Part shown: in pieces, positions 12,385-23,151 of the stretch
Layout: each line of letters starts with the position of its first letter
Numbering within the stretch: the stretch's first letter is position 1
Source of the DNA: Sorghum bicolor
Taxonomy: Eukaryota; Streptophyta; Magnoliopsida; Poales; Poaceae
DNA length: 64,000 nt
NCBI RefSeq assembly: GCF_000003195.3
Contig: NC_012878.2
Coordinates: 57,598,629-57,662,628 of the forward strand
Direction of reading: 5' to 3'
Notes under the pieces: generated by a model
Databases searched by the model: none
Told to the model about the DNA's origin: nothing
The model's input: the letters and a program-made list of their open reading frames with translations, nothing else
Position numbers and translations under genes: made by a program

Positions 12385-12720
12385 CGCACCAAACCTACCC
12401 TGCGAAAACCGCGCGGCCCGGTCGCAGTAAGGGGCCTAGTCGCGCAAAGCCAAAAACCGCCCCAGGACCGATTCAGCGGCGGGGAGCCATACCTCGCGGC
12501 GAGCGCGCGCAGTAGACCAGCAGCGAGCCGCCCGCGCGGCGCATCCCACAAGGCCCCGGACCACCCCCTCCCGCGAGCGGTTCCAGGCCACGGGTTAGGA
12601 GGATTCGCCCGATCCAAACAGCGGCATTCGCCGCCGGCGAAAGAGGGCCACACGTTACCGGGGGGCGAGCCGCGGAGGGGCCCTGCGCGGGCGCGGAGGC
12701 GCGGCCACCGGCGCCGGGAG
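12385..12720 (-). promoter_or_regulatory. SPA leader, possible 5' untranslated intron
   Basis: This GC-rich sequence lies immediately upstream of the SPA start codon. On the minus strand a donor-like CCCCG|GTAACG lies near 12656 and an acceptor-like GGTTTTCGCAG near 12400, which would give a leader intron of roughly 255 bp. Transcript data would be needed to confirm it. Long frames on the opposite strand are composition artefacts. Confidence 0.35.
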
Positions 12721-15051
12721 CAGCGCGGACGGGGCGCCCGGGAATTTCCCGAAACGGAAAGCCGCCTAGGTTTCCCTCTTTTTTCTCTCTCGCCGTCCGA
12801 CCCTCTCTCTCTGCTCCGCCTGCTTTTTTTTTCCCTCCTCCCCTTGCGAAGTTGCGAGCTGCGAGGGGGCGAGCGAGCGTGGGCGTGGCGTGCTGGATGA
12901 GTGGACGGAAGCGGTGGAAGGCCGAGGAGGAAGAACTGGTGCTACTACTACTCTACTCGACTCGAGGAGTCGGCCACGGCAGTCGCTGATGGGTGGGGTG
13001 GGGAAACGAATTTTCTTCCGGCTCGAGCTCTCTGCTTTTGCTGCCTCTTTTCCGCCCGGACGGCTCACGCTTTCGGGCGGGGCGGGGGCATCTGGCACGG
13101 TATGGGTGGGCTCCTCGCGCGTCGTCGCGGCCTCTTGCAACCCTGGCCGCTTGTTTCGGCCAGGAATCCTGTAGCTCGGTGCGGGTTCTGTGGTGGCGGC
13201 CCAGCCACTCGTGGAAAGCTATTTCAGAGCTATCCAACTAGTACTTGTCCTTTGTTTAAAAAAAAAAACTAGAACTAGTCCTTTCTACAGTTGCTGGTAG
13301 TAGTTTTAGGGCATGTGCAGCCTGTGATTCTAAGAGGCATTAAAATCATTTTTCTAGCACCTCTATTATAAGCCATTGCAATTAAGGGTCTATTTACGTG
13401 TGGATAGTTTAGGGGCGAAGGAAGTTCAATAGCTGGAGAGACAAGACACTAAGGGTCTATTTTAAGTGTAAATATTCAGAACGTGGATTGAATTGGGTTC
13501 AATACCCAAGTATTGAAGTTGGCTACAACTTAATTTTTATTGTTTTGATGTCTATTAAGTGGCTTTGGAATCCTAGAAAAGAGTATCGGTCGAGAGAAAA
13601 AGGAAAAGACCATACTAGCCGCCACTTGTGTTGCCTCGCAAGCAGTGGCGATGGTTACGACAGTGGCATGTCGACGGCAGAGCATCGAGGGCACAGACGC
13701 GCCCGACACTGCATGGGGGCAGTGGATGGTCGGGGTGACGTGCCGGGAGCTAGAGCGTGTCGGACACTAGAAGATCGGGGGACATGTCGAAAGCGATATG
13801 TGTAGGGGCACAACCGCACAAGGATAAGTGCAAAGCAACTCGTGAAAGTGAATGCACAAAGGTATTGAAGATGCTAAGTGCAAATATACTGGATATCACA
13901 TGGTACTATGTCCAAACTCTAATTCAAACAACTGTATTTCGGTTGATGGAAATAGGGTTAAGAATTATATGATCTTGGAACTTGCAGATTTAGCTTCGAC
14001 ACATGTCTTTTCCACCTTTGCGGAGATAGGGTTTAAAAATTCCATTTTGGCAAGGATTACTACTAGCCTTGTCTCCCATGTAGTTATCAACAATCCATTG
14101 AGTTTGAGTACGTCAGAGTTGTTCATGAGCGTGAGTCATCCTAGCCATGCAAAAAAGGTTTTCTAACCTGCCTATGGAAAGAAAAATAATAAGCGAAGAT
14201 ATTGAGGCGAGGAGATTAAAATAATTGATGGTGGGTTGTCTGGTTTTAGTGCCCCAACCAACTTGCTCCCCTGTACGGTTCCGGCTCCACAGTTCACAAG
14301 CACACGACACGAACGAAAGCAAAGGTCGCTGCAACTTCCCGAAATGGCATGCCTGTGGTACATGCAGGCTAAGCACGATGACAGGCAGGGTTGGGTTGTT
14401 TGTAGCTAGAGTATTTTTTTCTGCTGAACCATACTAATTAATACCAAAATTTTTCCTCTTACGTGTATATATAATAACGTGAAGAAGATGAGGAACCAAC
14501 CAACCATCGTACATCCTGGTGTCGGCGAACATCTCTCACGTGTTCCAAATGGCTCCATCATCAATAATCCCAGACGCAGTTGAGTGACAGCCACTGATAT
14601 ACCAGGCAAGTAGGCAATCCCAGGCCGCGCGGACGACGGACGGATGGGGATGGATGGCGAGCTAACCGAAGCCGCGTGCGGCATGCCCGTCGTGGTACGT
14701 GCGTGCGTACGCGATGAGGCGCCTGATCGCGCCGCGCGGCCGCGACGTGGGGCGCTGCCCGCCACGACCCCCAGCCCCTAAACTATTCCCACGTCCCAGC
14801 TTCCCACCGCGCGATCTCGGGCAGGCCCCGGTCCAGTCCACAGGATAATCGTGAGGCCACGAGCGGCCGGCCGCCGGCCATATTCTCGTACTCCTCAATG
14901 GTCGTCCAGCCGTCCAAAGGTGGTGTGGGCGCTGGGGCGGGGCGGGCACCCATGCACATGCACACGCCATCGCCCAACGCCGCCGCCGCCGCCGATGCTT
15001 AGCCTGACTCCTTTGATCAAGACAAATTAATAAATTACAGTAGTATTTTTA
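12721..15051. other. Gene-poor interval with no convincing gene
   Basis: GC-rich to about 13200 (SPA promoter side), AT-richer to 14400, then GC-rich again at 14600-15000. Short frames at 13757-13972, 13852-14166 and 14783-14977 match no family I recognise and have no start or splice context that favours them. No RNA gene was seen. Confidence 0.4.
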
Positions 15052-15396
15052 GGCTCTGTTTAGTTCCCCACCTAAAAATCTTTCATCCATCCCATTGAAT
15101 CTTTGGACACATGCATGAAACATTAAATGTAGATAAAAAAATAAACTAATTACACAGTTTAGTTGAGAATCGCGAGACGAATCTTTTAAGCCTAGTTACT
15201 CCATGATTAGCCTTAAGTGCTACAGTAACCCACATATGCTGATGACAGATTAGTTATGCTTAATAAATTTGTCTTGCAGTTTCATGACGAGCTATGTAAT
15301 TTGTTTTTGTATTAGTTTCTAAAAACCCCTCCCGACATCCTTCCGACACATCCGATGTGACATAAAAAAAATTTCGTTCCCAATCTAAACAGGCCC
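15052..15396 (+). mobile_element. Long Tourist-like MITE (family B), copy 1
   Basis: A 345-bp element opening GGCTCTGTTTAGTTCC and closing AATCTAAACAGGCCC, flanked by TTA at 15049-15051 and 15397-15399. The interior shares the ACACAGTTTAG and GCGAGACGAATCTTTTAAGCC blocks with the shorter family but carries an extra roughly 90-bp right portion (TGATGACAGATTAGTTATGC onwards). Confidence 0.8.
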
Positions 15397-15431
15397 TTAG
15401 TCATGTTCGAAATGAATTGTACTTTCAGTTA

Positions 15432-15765
15432 GGCCCTGTTTAGTTCTGCACCTAAAAATTTTTTATCCATCCCATCGAATCTTTGGACACATGCATGGAA
15501 CATTAAATGTACATAAAAAAATAAACTAATTACACAGTTTGGTTGAAAATCGCGAGACGAATCTTTTAAGCCTAGTTACTCCATGATTAGCCTTAAGTGC
15601 TACAGTAACCCACATGTGCTAATGATAGATTAATTATGCTTAATAGATTTATCTTGTTTCTGACGAGCTATATAATTTGTTTTTTTATTAGTTTCTAAAA
15701 ACTCCTCACGACATCTTTCCGACACATCCGATGTGACACCCAAAAAAATTTTCATCTGCAGGACC
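15432..15765 (+). mobile_element. Long Tourist-like MITE (family B), copy 2
   Basis: A 334-bp element opening GGCCCTGTTTAGTTCT and closing CTGCAGGACC, flanked by TTA at 15429-15431 and 15766-15768. It is in the same orientation as, and closely similar to, the copy ending 35 bp earlier. Each has its own TTA pair, so they are probably two insertions rather than a tandem duplication. Confidence 0.8.
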
Positions 15766-15792
15766 TTATTTCTTCGCGGCCGGTCACGGCCA

Positions 15793-16037
15793 GGCCTTGT
15801 TTAGTTGCAAAAAATTTTGCAAAATTGACACTGTAGCATTTTCGTTTGTATTTGACAAATATTGTCCAATTATGGACTAATTAGACTTACAAGATTCGCC
15901 TCGTCAATTTCGACCAAACTGTGTAATTAGTTTTTATTTTCATCTATATTTAATACTCTATGCATGCGTCTAAAGATTCGATGTGATGAAAAATCTAAAA
16001 AGTTTTGCAAAATTTTTTGAGAACTAAACCAGGCCTA
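15793..16037 (-). mobile_element. Tourist-like MITE, short family (A)
   Basis: A 245-bp element with termini GGCCTTGTTTAGTTGC and AACTAAACCAGGCC and family interior blocks (GTATTTGACAAATATTGTCC, CGATGTGATGAAAAATC). The flanking 3-bp sites no longer match. Confidence 0.75.
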
Positions 16038-16480
16038 TGCCCAGCGCCCAGTGGAACGCATCGATCGAGGCATCGAGCAACGTGATGACGGAAGCCGGTT
16101 CAAGCGGGAACGTACGAAAACGGCTGTTGCATTGCAATCTGCGTGCCTTCGTTTTCTTTCTCTCTCTCTCTTCTTCCCTTGGTGAGGCCAACGTGACAGC
16201 TAACAGCACGGTTGGGCACGGCAGTATGGGGGGGTGGGGGGGCTGGCTATGGGCGATCGAAAGGCAGCTCTCTTGCGCTTCGACCACTCGCTTGTTTCCC
16301 ATTTGTGCAAGATAACATATACTATTAGTACTTGTCAAAAAAAAAACATATACTATTAGTGATATCTGAAGACGACGTTGTACAGAGCACTGCCACAGTG
16401 CCACTGCCATACATTCCTGCTCATCCATCAGGGAACTGTACGCAGCTGGCTAGCGGTTGTCTCGTTTCTCGTCTACGCAT

Positions 16481-16818
16481 GGCCTTGTTTAGTTTAATGA
16501 TGTTAGGTTTTGGATGTCATATTAGGTGTCATAGAGATATCGTATCAGATATTCGCATACTAATAAAAACAAATTATAGAATCCATCAGTAATTTATGAA
16601 GTAAATTTATTAAGCATAATTAATCAATCATAGTATATGTGTTACTATAGCACTTTATTGTTTAATCATATACTAATTATACTTAAAAGATCTGTCTCGC
16701 AGAGTAGTTGTAATATGTGCAATTACTTATTTTTTAGTCTATATTTAATATTCAATGCATGTGTACAAACATTCGATGTGTTAGCGTGTAACTTTTTATG
16801 GGCGAATTAAATAAGGAC
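16481..16818. mobile_element. Diverged long Tourist-like MITE (family B)
   Basis: It begins GGCCTTGTTTAGTTTAATG and ends near AATTAAATAAGGAC at 16818, with interior blocks of the long family in reverse orientation (TTATTAAGCATAATTAATCA, ACTATAGCACTTTA). It is clearly older than the copies at 15.1-15.8 kb. Confidence 0.55.
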
Positions 16819-16840
16819 ACTAAAAGCTCCGGCATTCCAG

Positions 16841-17068
16841 GGCCCTGTTTAGTTCTCAAAAATTTTATTTTTATTCTATCACAATGAATCTTTGTACGCA
16901 TACATAGAGTATTAAAATATACATAAAAATAATTAATTGTAAAATTTGCATATAATTTATAAGATAAATCTTTTAAACTTAGTTAGTTTATAATTGCATA
17001 CTAATTACTAAATAAAACAAAAAAACTACAGTAACTAAATTAAAAAAAATTACAAACTAAACAAGGCC
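16841..17068 (+). mobile_element. Tourist-like MITE, short family (A), diverged
   Basis: A 228-bp element from GGCCCTGTTTAGTTCTC to AAACTAAACAAGGCC, with a recognisable but diverged interior (CACAATGAATCTTTGTACGC). Confidence 0.65.
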
Positions 17069-18048
17069 TCGTTTCCATTGCCCATTCGGTCATTCGGGCC
17101 GGGAGCCCAGAGCCTGCCTGGAAACGGAAAGGATCCACCGGCGAGAACGAGATGCTGTACTTGTACGTCCTAGTCGTAAACTCGTAACGTCGAAGTGTCG
17201 AAACACGTGCCACTCCATGGGTGGTATATTATTCTGTTCTGTTAGATTATCTATATATCCCGCGAAACTTATTTATTTATTTCTCTAGTTGCTAGAACGA
17301 CATCAGAAGAAATGAAAAAAAATCAAATTAGATCATTTTGTTTCAAAGTACTAGCAACAGAAAATATTCCAAAATAAATTGTTACCTTCTTCGAAAAAAT
17401 GTTCCGAAAGAACCTCCTGGCAAGTGGAAAGATGACTTGTACTAGTCACCTAGCGTTAGCATGTGGCCCGTCCATCTAACGGGACGGGAGGCCTTTTTCT
17501 TATCTATATCCCGTGTTCTCGGTAAGGTCCCACGTCGCCGACTCGCCGGCCGGTCTTATCGGTTTGCATCGTCAATTCGTGGCCTTTTATTTCGCCCCGG
17601 GATGCTCCCGCTTTACCCACTGTATAGGCTAAAAGAGGATGGAAATTTTTGACGTGCGAGATCCGGTAAGTTCATGCATGGTTGCTACCTGTAGTTATCA
17701 TAGTCCCATTTAAATTTCCAAGAACCAGCTACTGTAGTGTTCGGTGACCTGAGGGTTTGAGAGTCATTTTCTATCACAAATCAGTGTTCAAGCATGTGCC
17801 TTCCCAATCGAGAAATTCTAAAGGCTGTAGACATTTTCTCTCCAGCAACCGGGCTGGGCCTATGACAATGACCTAATGATAGGCCTAAATAATTGGGCCT
17901 TGAAAAGGCCGAGCCCAACCACATCCTCTACGAAATATCGCCGTCCAGAACCCACCAAAAATATCCAACCCGTCAACCGGAGAGGTTTATCCCTACCAGC
18001 CTACCACTCCCCCGATGCGGCGACGGTGAGCAACCCCGCGGCGAGGAA
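17069..18048. other. Upstream region of the WTF1-like gene
   Basis: No gene or RNA is seen. The WTF1-like reading frame stays open upstream to 17893, but that stretch is AT-rich and non-conserved, so I treat it as leader. No clear TATA box was found near the start. Confidence 0.4.
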
Positions 18049-19572
18049 ATGGACGCCAAGCTGCTTCTCCCCTTCCCCTCCTTGCCCGCCGCGCTCCACC
18101 CGGCGGCGGGGAGGGCCCCCAAGTCTCTCTTCCTCGGCGCCTCGCTCCCGCTACACCCGCCGCCGCCGCCGTTCCCGCTGCGGCTCCGCCCTCGGCGCGC
18201 GGCGGCGGTGGTGGCGCAGGCCGCCGTGAAGCGACGCAAGGAGCTGCCATTCGACAACGTGATCCAGCGGGACAAGAAGCTGAAGCTGGTGCTCAAGCTC
18301 CGGAACATCCTGGTGGCGCAGCCCGACCGTGTGATGAGCCTCCGCGACCTGGGCCGCTTCCGCCGCGACCTCGGCCTCACCCGCAAGCGCCGCCTCATCG
18401 CACTCCTCAAGCGCTTCCCGGGCGTCTTCGAAATTGTCGAGGAGGGCGTCTACTCCCTCAGGTTCCGCCTCACGCCGCCCGCCGAGCGCCTCTACCTCGA
18501 CGAGCTCCGCCTCAAGAACGAGTCCGAGGGCCTCGCCGTCACCAAGCTCCGCAAGCTCCTCATGATGTCGCAGGAGAGGCGCATCCTCATCGAGAAGATC
18601 GCGCACCTCAAGCACGACCTCGGCCTCCCGCCCGAGTTCCGCGACACCATCTGCCTCAGGTACCCGCAGTACTTCCGTATCGTCCGGATGGACCGAGGCC
18701 CGGCGCTGGAGCTCACGCATTGGGACCCCGAGCTCGCCGTCTCCGCGGCGGAGCTCGCCGAGGAGGAGAATCGGGCCAGGGAAGCCGAGGAGAGGAATCT
18801 GATCATTGACCGCCCACTCAAGTTCAACCGGGTGAGGCTGCCTAAGGGCCTCAAATTGACGCGGGGAGAGGCAAGGAGGATCGCTCAGTTCAAGGAGATG
18901 CCGTACATTTCGCCATATGCTGACTTCTCGCACCTGCGGTCTGGGTCGGCTGAGAAGGAGAAGCATGCTTGTGGAGTGGTTCATGAAATTCTTAGCTTAA
19001 CAGTGGAGAAGCGCACATTGGTGGACCACCTGACACACTTCAGGGAAGAGTTCAGGTTCTCGCAATCCCTGCGGGGCATGATCATTCGTCACCCGGACAT
19101 GTTTTATGTATCGTTCAAAGGGGATAGGGACTCGGTCTTCCTCCGTGAGGCGTACAAGGACTCACAGCTGGTTGAGAAGAACCAGCTGGTGCTGCTTAAG
19201 GAGAAAATGAGGGCTCTTGTGGCTGTACCACGCTTCCCACGAAGAGGTGCAGCTAGGATTGGCGAGGAGGGTGAGGGAGTCAATGGATCACTGCAATTGT
19301 CGGATGAAGAAAGTGATGAGGAATATGATGAAGATGAGGGACTCTCAGATATGGAAGATTTGATTAGTGAGCTTTCTGGTGGCAAATCGGATGCTGACTA
19401 CCAGTGGGGTGATGGCTGGTTTGGCGAGAATGATGACGCGCCACCAGACTTTGGAGATGATGACACAAGTCCACAAGAAGTCAAGGTTGCACTGAAAAAT
19501 GCTGATGGTTCTGCCAACGGTGTGGCACCTGTTCCTGTATTTCCTGATGGCAGACCAAGGGAACGGTGGTAA
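18049..19572 (+). CDS. WTF1: PORR-domain chloroplast RNA-binding protein, WTF1-like
   Basis: An intronless gene of 507 residues. Residues 1-50 are rich in Ala, Pro, Leu and Arg with almost no acidic residues, fitting a chloroplast transit peptide. A plant organelle RNA recognition (PORR) domain runs from about 66 to 405, opening at KELPFDNVIQRDKKLKLVLK and closing near KEKMRALVAVPRFPRR. The tail (about 420-507) is strongly acidic with DEESDEEYDEDEG. The domain text matches WTF1, described in maize as binding group II introns in the chloroplast and working with RNC1 in their splicing; the match is from memory of the family. Loss of WTF1 gives ivory or albino seedlings in maize. The start at 18049 is the ATG that opens the transit peptide. 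Confidence 0.9.
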   Translation: MDAKLLLPFPSLPAALHPAAGRAPKSLFLGASLPLHPPPPPFPLRLRPRRAAAVVAQAAVKRRKELPFDNVIQRDKKLKLVLKLRNILVAQPDRVMSLRDLGRFRRDLGLTRKRRLIALLKRFPGVFEIVEEGVYSLRFRLTPPAERLYLDELRLKNESEGLAVTKLRKLLMMSQERRILIEKIAHLKHDLGLPPEFRDTICLRYPQYFRIVRMDRGPALELTHWDPELAVSAAELAEEENRAREAEERNLIIDRPLKFNRVRLPKGLKLTRGEARRIAQFKEMPYISPYADFSHLRSGSAEKEKHACGVVHEILSLTVEKRTLVDHLTHFREEFRFSQSLRGMIIRHPDMFYVSFKGDRDSVFLREAYKDSQLVEKNQLVLLKEKMRALVAVPRFPRRGAARIGEEGEGVNGSLQLSDEESDEEYDEDEGLSDMEDLISELSGGKSDADYQWGDGWFGENDDAPPDFGDDDTSPQEVKVALKNADGSANGVAPVPVFPDGRPRERW

Positions 19573-20149
19573 ATTGAGCTGTTTGAACTTTTGGTTGATA
19601 GAATTATTAATCCCTAATGTTAGTTCTTTTTATCATATCTAGTTGCAAAGCCCTTTTCTTTTGAGGTGCCCTGCTGATTTTTCTTACCAAGCACATCAGT
19701 AGCACATCACTTTTCGAGGAGCCTACATGGAAATGCTAAAAGTCACTATACAAGCACAATCCTCTAGTGAATGTTAAAAGGCATACAGATTCGTAAACCT
19801 ATATTTCACATAAATGTGTATAGTCATCCTGGTTGGTGTTTCTTAGTTTTGAACTGTATGAGCAGTCATCTTGATTTATGAAATATGCACTGAACTAGAT
19901 GTCATGATAGTGTATCAGTAGACTATGCATGAATATCTAGCATCTTTGTTGGACATCTTGACCTTTTCATGGGAAAAAAAAGACTTCAGTTGTTATGAAG
20001 TCATGTTTTTTAAGAGAGGAATAGTTCTGGTCTCTACAAGCATGCAGCCAATTCTTACAAAGTTCTATTATTGCTGATTATTATCAAAATAAGGGGAAGA
20101 GCACACACAAACAGAAGAAAAATCATATATGCAAAATCTATTGTTGTTT

Positions 20150-20299
20150 CTATCCATTCTTGGCAAAGATGTCCAGAATGACAACCTCCAATGCTTTCCT
20201 CGCCAAGCTGACCATATTTTGTGCGGGGGGCGCGGTGACTGTGAACTTCCCGCGTCCATGTTGTATACTAGTGTAGCTGCAGTTGCCCATTGACAACCC
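20150..20299 (-). CDS. Possible isolated terminal exon, unknown protein
   Basis: On the minus strand an acceptor-like TATGTATGTTACAACAG is followed from 20299 by 49 codons and a TAG at 20150. The peptide opens GLSMGNCSYTSIQHGRGKF, continues TVTAPPAQNMVSLARKALEV and ends VILDIFAKNG. Its composition looks like real protein, with amphipathic text and no low complexity. I do not recognise the family. An internal Met could serve as start for 46 residues. No convincing upstream exons were found up to about 22 kb, so it may be the last exon of a decayed gene or a captured fragment. Confidence 0.3.
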   Translation of the reverse strand, partial: GLSMGNCSYTSIQHGRGKFTVTAPPAQNMVSLARKALEVVILDIFAKNG

Positions 20300-20641
20300 C
20301 TGTTGTAACATACATATACACATTCAGAGATCAATGCAAAGGCTGTTGGCTCTCATTCTTACTCTCTACAGTCATGTAGAGTAGTAATTTGATTTTTCAG
20401 TGGACTGGATGTCAAATAACTTTGGCACAGCACAACCATGCCTATAGTTTATTATGGTTTCGGAGTCATGCTTCTTTCTTAGTAGTTGCCACTGGAACCA
20501 AGGGCATTGACATTTTTTTCCCTTTCACCCCTTGATTTGTCAGTTGTTTAAGTTGGGTCCACAACAACAAGGTGGAGGCAAGAAATGAGATATCCAAACA
20601 ATTGGAAAGTGGAATGAGAAAAATGAACTTATAGGGATTTA

Positions 20642-20883
20642 GGCCTTGTTTAGTTCCCAAATTTTTTTGCAAAATTTTTCAAATTTCCCGTCACATCGAA
20701 TCTTTAGATGCATGCATGGAGCATTAAATATAGGCGAAAATAAAAACTAATTACACAGTTCACCTGTAATTTACGAGACGAATCTTTTGAGCCTAGTTAG
20801 TCCATGATTGAACAATATTATCAAATACAAACGAAAGTGTTACAGTGTCCATTTTGCAGAAAATTTTGGAACTAAACAAGGTC
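20642..20883 (+). mobile_element. Tourist-like MITE, short family (A), with TTA duplication
   Basis: A 242-bp element with termini GGCCTTGTTTAGTTCCC and GGAACTAAACAAGGTC, flanked by TTA at 20639-20641 and 20884-20886. This is one of the copies that best fixes the 3-bp target duplication of the family. Confidence 0.85.
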
Positions 20884-20886
20884 TTA

Positions 20887-22671
20887 AGTGACATTTTTAA
20901 CATTCAGTGAAGCATTAATCGTCCAGTTTACTCTTGTCATGCAATATCTGACGTTTTTTCTTCTTTACCAAAGCTGAATTCTGGCCTTTCCCATTCATAA
21001 GTCGAGAATATGTCTGTCTGGATAGGCAACCAAAACTTTAGGGGCACAGTATTTCATTTAACACACAGATTCGTTAAGCTACAGCCATGGTCTGAATTTT
21101 GCCATTTTCAGAAATTTTTGGGTGGTGTGATTGATCGCTACTTCTGATATAAATTGTGTTCTGACCTCTATGTAATAAGGACTAAGTATTAAAATGTATT
21201 TTAATTCACTGTCTTGTTTGGTATGTTGGCCTCTCATGAAAAATTGGGCTCTGCTGTTTACTCTGTTAATTACAAGTGCTATCTTGAGTTGCATTGCCTG
21301 GTAATTGATACTCCTATAGCTTGTGTTTAGCTCTCTCGAAAAACTATGAACCTAGTATGAGTTGTCCTTAGGACGCGCTTGTCGTTTCGAAGGAATTGTA
21401 AATGTCAGTGCCCAGTGGTGGCATGGGTGTTACCTTCAAACCATCCTTTAGCCGGTGCCTGTTAAATTAAATTTGATGACAAAGAAGGTAGGGAACAAGA
21501 AATGCAAACCAGTCACTGGTTCAATGAATGTCCACCACCGAAACAAATAGATGAGGAGATGTGGACTATACAAAATCCAATAAATGAATGGATATATTTT
21601 TCAGCACAGTATGATGCATTGTAAACTGATTCGACCCCCCTTTTGCTGTGTTGTGAAAATCTATTCAGAAGTTTGTGACCACGGAAGACAACATCTGAAC
21701 ATCATGGCGCTGTTTACACATATGCTGAGATCTACGGGGTGTTTCTTTCTTGTTCATGTTTTCACATCAGTTATATTAAGATTTACTACCTTGGAAACTT
21801 TTTATGTATATCTGTAGCTCTTTGCTTGATGAGTACCGTGCATCCAGTTTGCGAAAATGGCGTGGGCTCCTCCTTGTTTGTTCACTGATTTGCATCTGGT
21901 CTTACATGTCCCGGACTGTACTATGTTTTTATATTTTCCGATGAGACAAGGCACGTCTCTCGTCTTACCGTGTTGAAGCAGAGACTCTACTCGCACTTTG
22001 GCGGAATGGCGGATGTGCTGCAATCAACTCTTAAGACCTGGCTTGAAACCCTGTATACCTTGATCGACTCAAGATGTGCACTCAAATCCCTGCACAGCAA
22101 CGGCGACCGCGTCAAAATTAAGCAGATGCTTTGACAAATGATAGTAGTAGCAGTGAATCAGCATATCGATCGTTCTCGTATGAACCTGACATGATCTCAA
22201 GGACAATCCAACGCTACTACGTAACGTACGAGCAGGACGAGGGAGGAGCGCATGCAAGTACAGCGCGCGTCGCACCAGTCATCACGGAGCGCGCCGGCCG
22301 GCAATGCATTTACGGACGACAGCCCAGCAGAGCACCAGCTCGCGGCGGCGCATGGCCGCGCCTCCAGATCCTACGCGGCCGGACCACCGCACTGGAGAAG
22401 CGGAATCGATGAAGCCTGGGCCCGTCAGGGCCGGCCGTGGAGGCCGGTTCGCCCGGTGGAGCCCGGCCGTCCGGCCGCGGGTGTTGGGTCGCGTGGCCGC
22501 TGGGGCGTCGTCGCCAGTAGTAGAAAGCAAAGCTACCTCCAATTCTGCGGTCAAACACCACGTCGTCGTCCAGACCACCAGGCACCAGGCACCAGGCACC
22601 ACCCCATCAATCAATCAAGGCGACGACGGAGAAAACTTTCCAGGCGACGGCGACCAAAAGCTACTACAGTA
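20887..22671. other. Gene-poor interval
   Basis: AT-rich to about 22000, then GC-rich at 22250-22640. Short frames in both parts show no recognisable domain or splice context. No RNA gene was found. Confidence 0.4.
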
Positions 22672-22876
22672 GGTCTTGTTTAGTTCCGGAAAGTGAAAAG
22701 TTTTCGGTAATGTAGCACTTTCGTTTGTTTGTGACAAATATTATCTAATCATGAACTAACTAGGATCAAAAGATTCATTAATTAGTTTTTGTTTTCGTCT
22801 ATATTTAATGTTTCATGCATGTGCCGCAAGATTCGATGTGACGGAGAATCTTGAAAACTTTTTGGTTTTCAGAGTG
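22672..22876 (-). mobile_element. Tourist-like MITE, short family (A), right end decayed
   Basis: It begins GGTCTTGTTTAGTTCC and holds the ACTTTCGTTTG, TCTATATTTAATG and TCGATGTGACGGAGAATC blocks. The closing terminus has decayed to GGTTTTCAGAGTGAAC, a variant also found inverted at 27448, so a subfamily with altered ends is possible. Confidence 0.6.
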
Positions 22877-22885
22877 AACGCCGTA

Positions 22886-22921
22886 GGAATGTCGGAATGT
22901 CGGAACGTCGGAATGTCGGAG
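22886..22921. repeat. Short 8-bp tandem repeat
   Basis: Four near-perfect copies of GGAATGTC (one reads GGAACGTC), immediately after a MITE end. Confidence 0.75.
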
Positions 22922-22979
22922 TCGCCGGGCCGAGTGCCGAGATGTAGACGCCGGTGTCGCTGCCGCAGTGCCGCCTCGC

Positions 22980-23151
22980 CTTCTTTTTTACATATTATAT
23001 TATTTAGAATGTGTAACAAGTATAATTAGATTAGTCATCAAATATATTTTTTCATATTAAACTTAATTAGAGATCTAATTGTATATGACATTTTATATAA
23101 ACTTGATTAAATTTAAAAAAATATTTGGCTTGTCTGTGGGACGGAGGGAGT
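22980..23151. mobile_element. Possible Stowaway-like MITE, one end
   Basis: AT-rich sequence ending in GACGGAGGGAGTA at 23151, the Stowaway 3' terminus motif. The opposite CTCCCTCC terminus is not evident, so the left border is a guess. Confidence 0.35.

Noticed and set aside
12067..12900. Plus-strand frame of 277 residues
   Set aside because: Opposes SPA exon 1 and its leader; Arg/Ala/Pro-rich, no domain.
14783..14977. 64-residue minus-strand frame in GC-rich DNA
   Set aside because: No homologue recognised and no supporting context; could be a small gene but evidence is too thin.
18151..18984. 277-residue frame on the minus strand
   Set aside because: Lies entirely antisense to the WTF1 coding sequence; a composition shadow of GC-rich codons.
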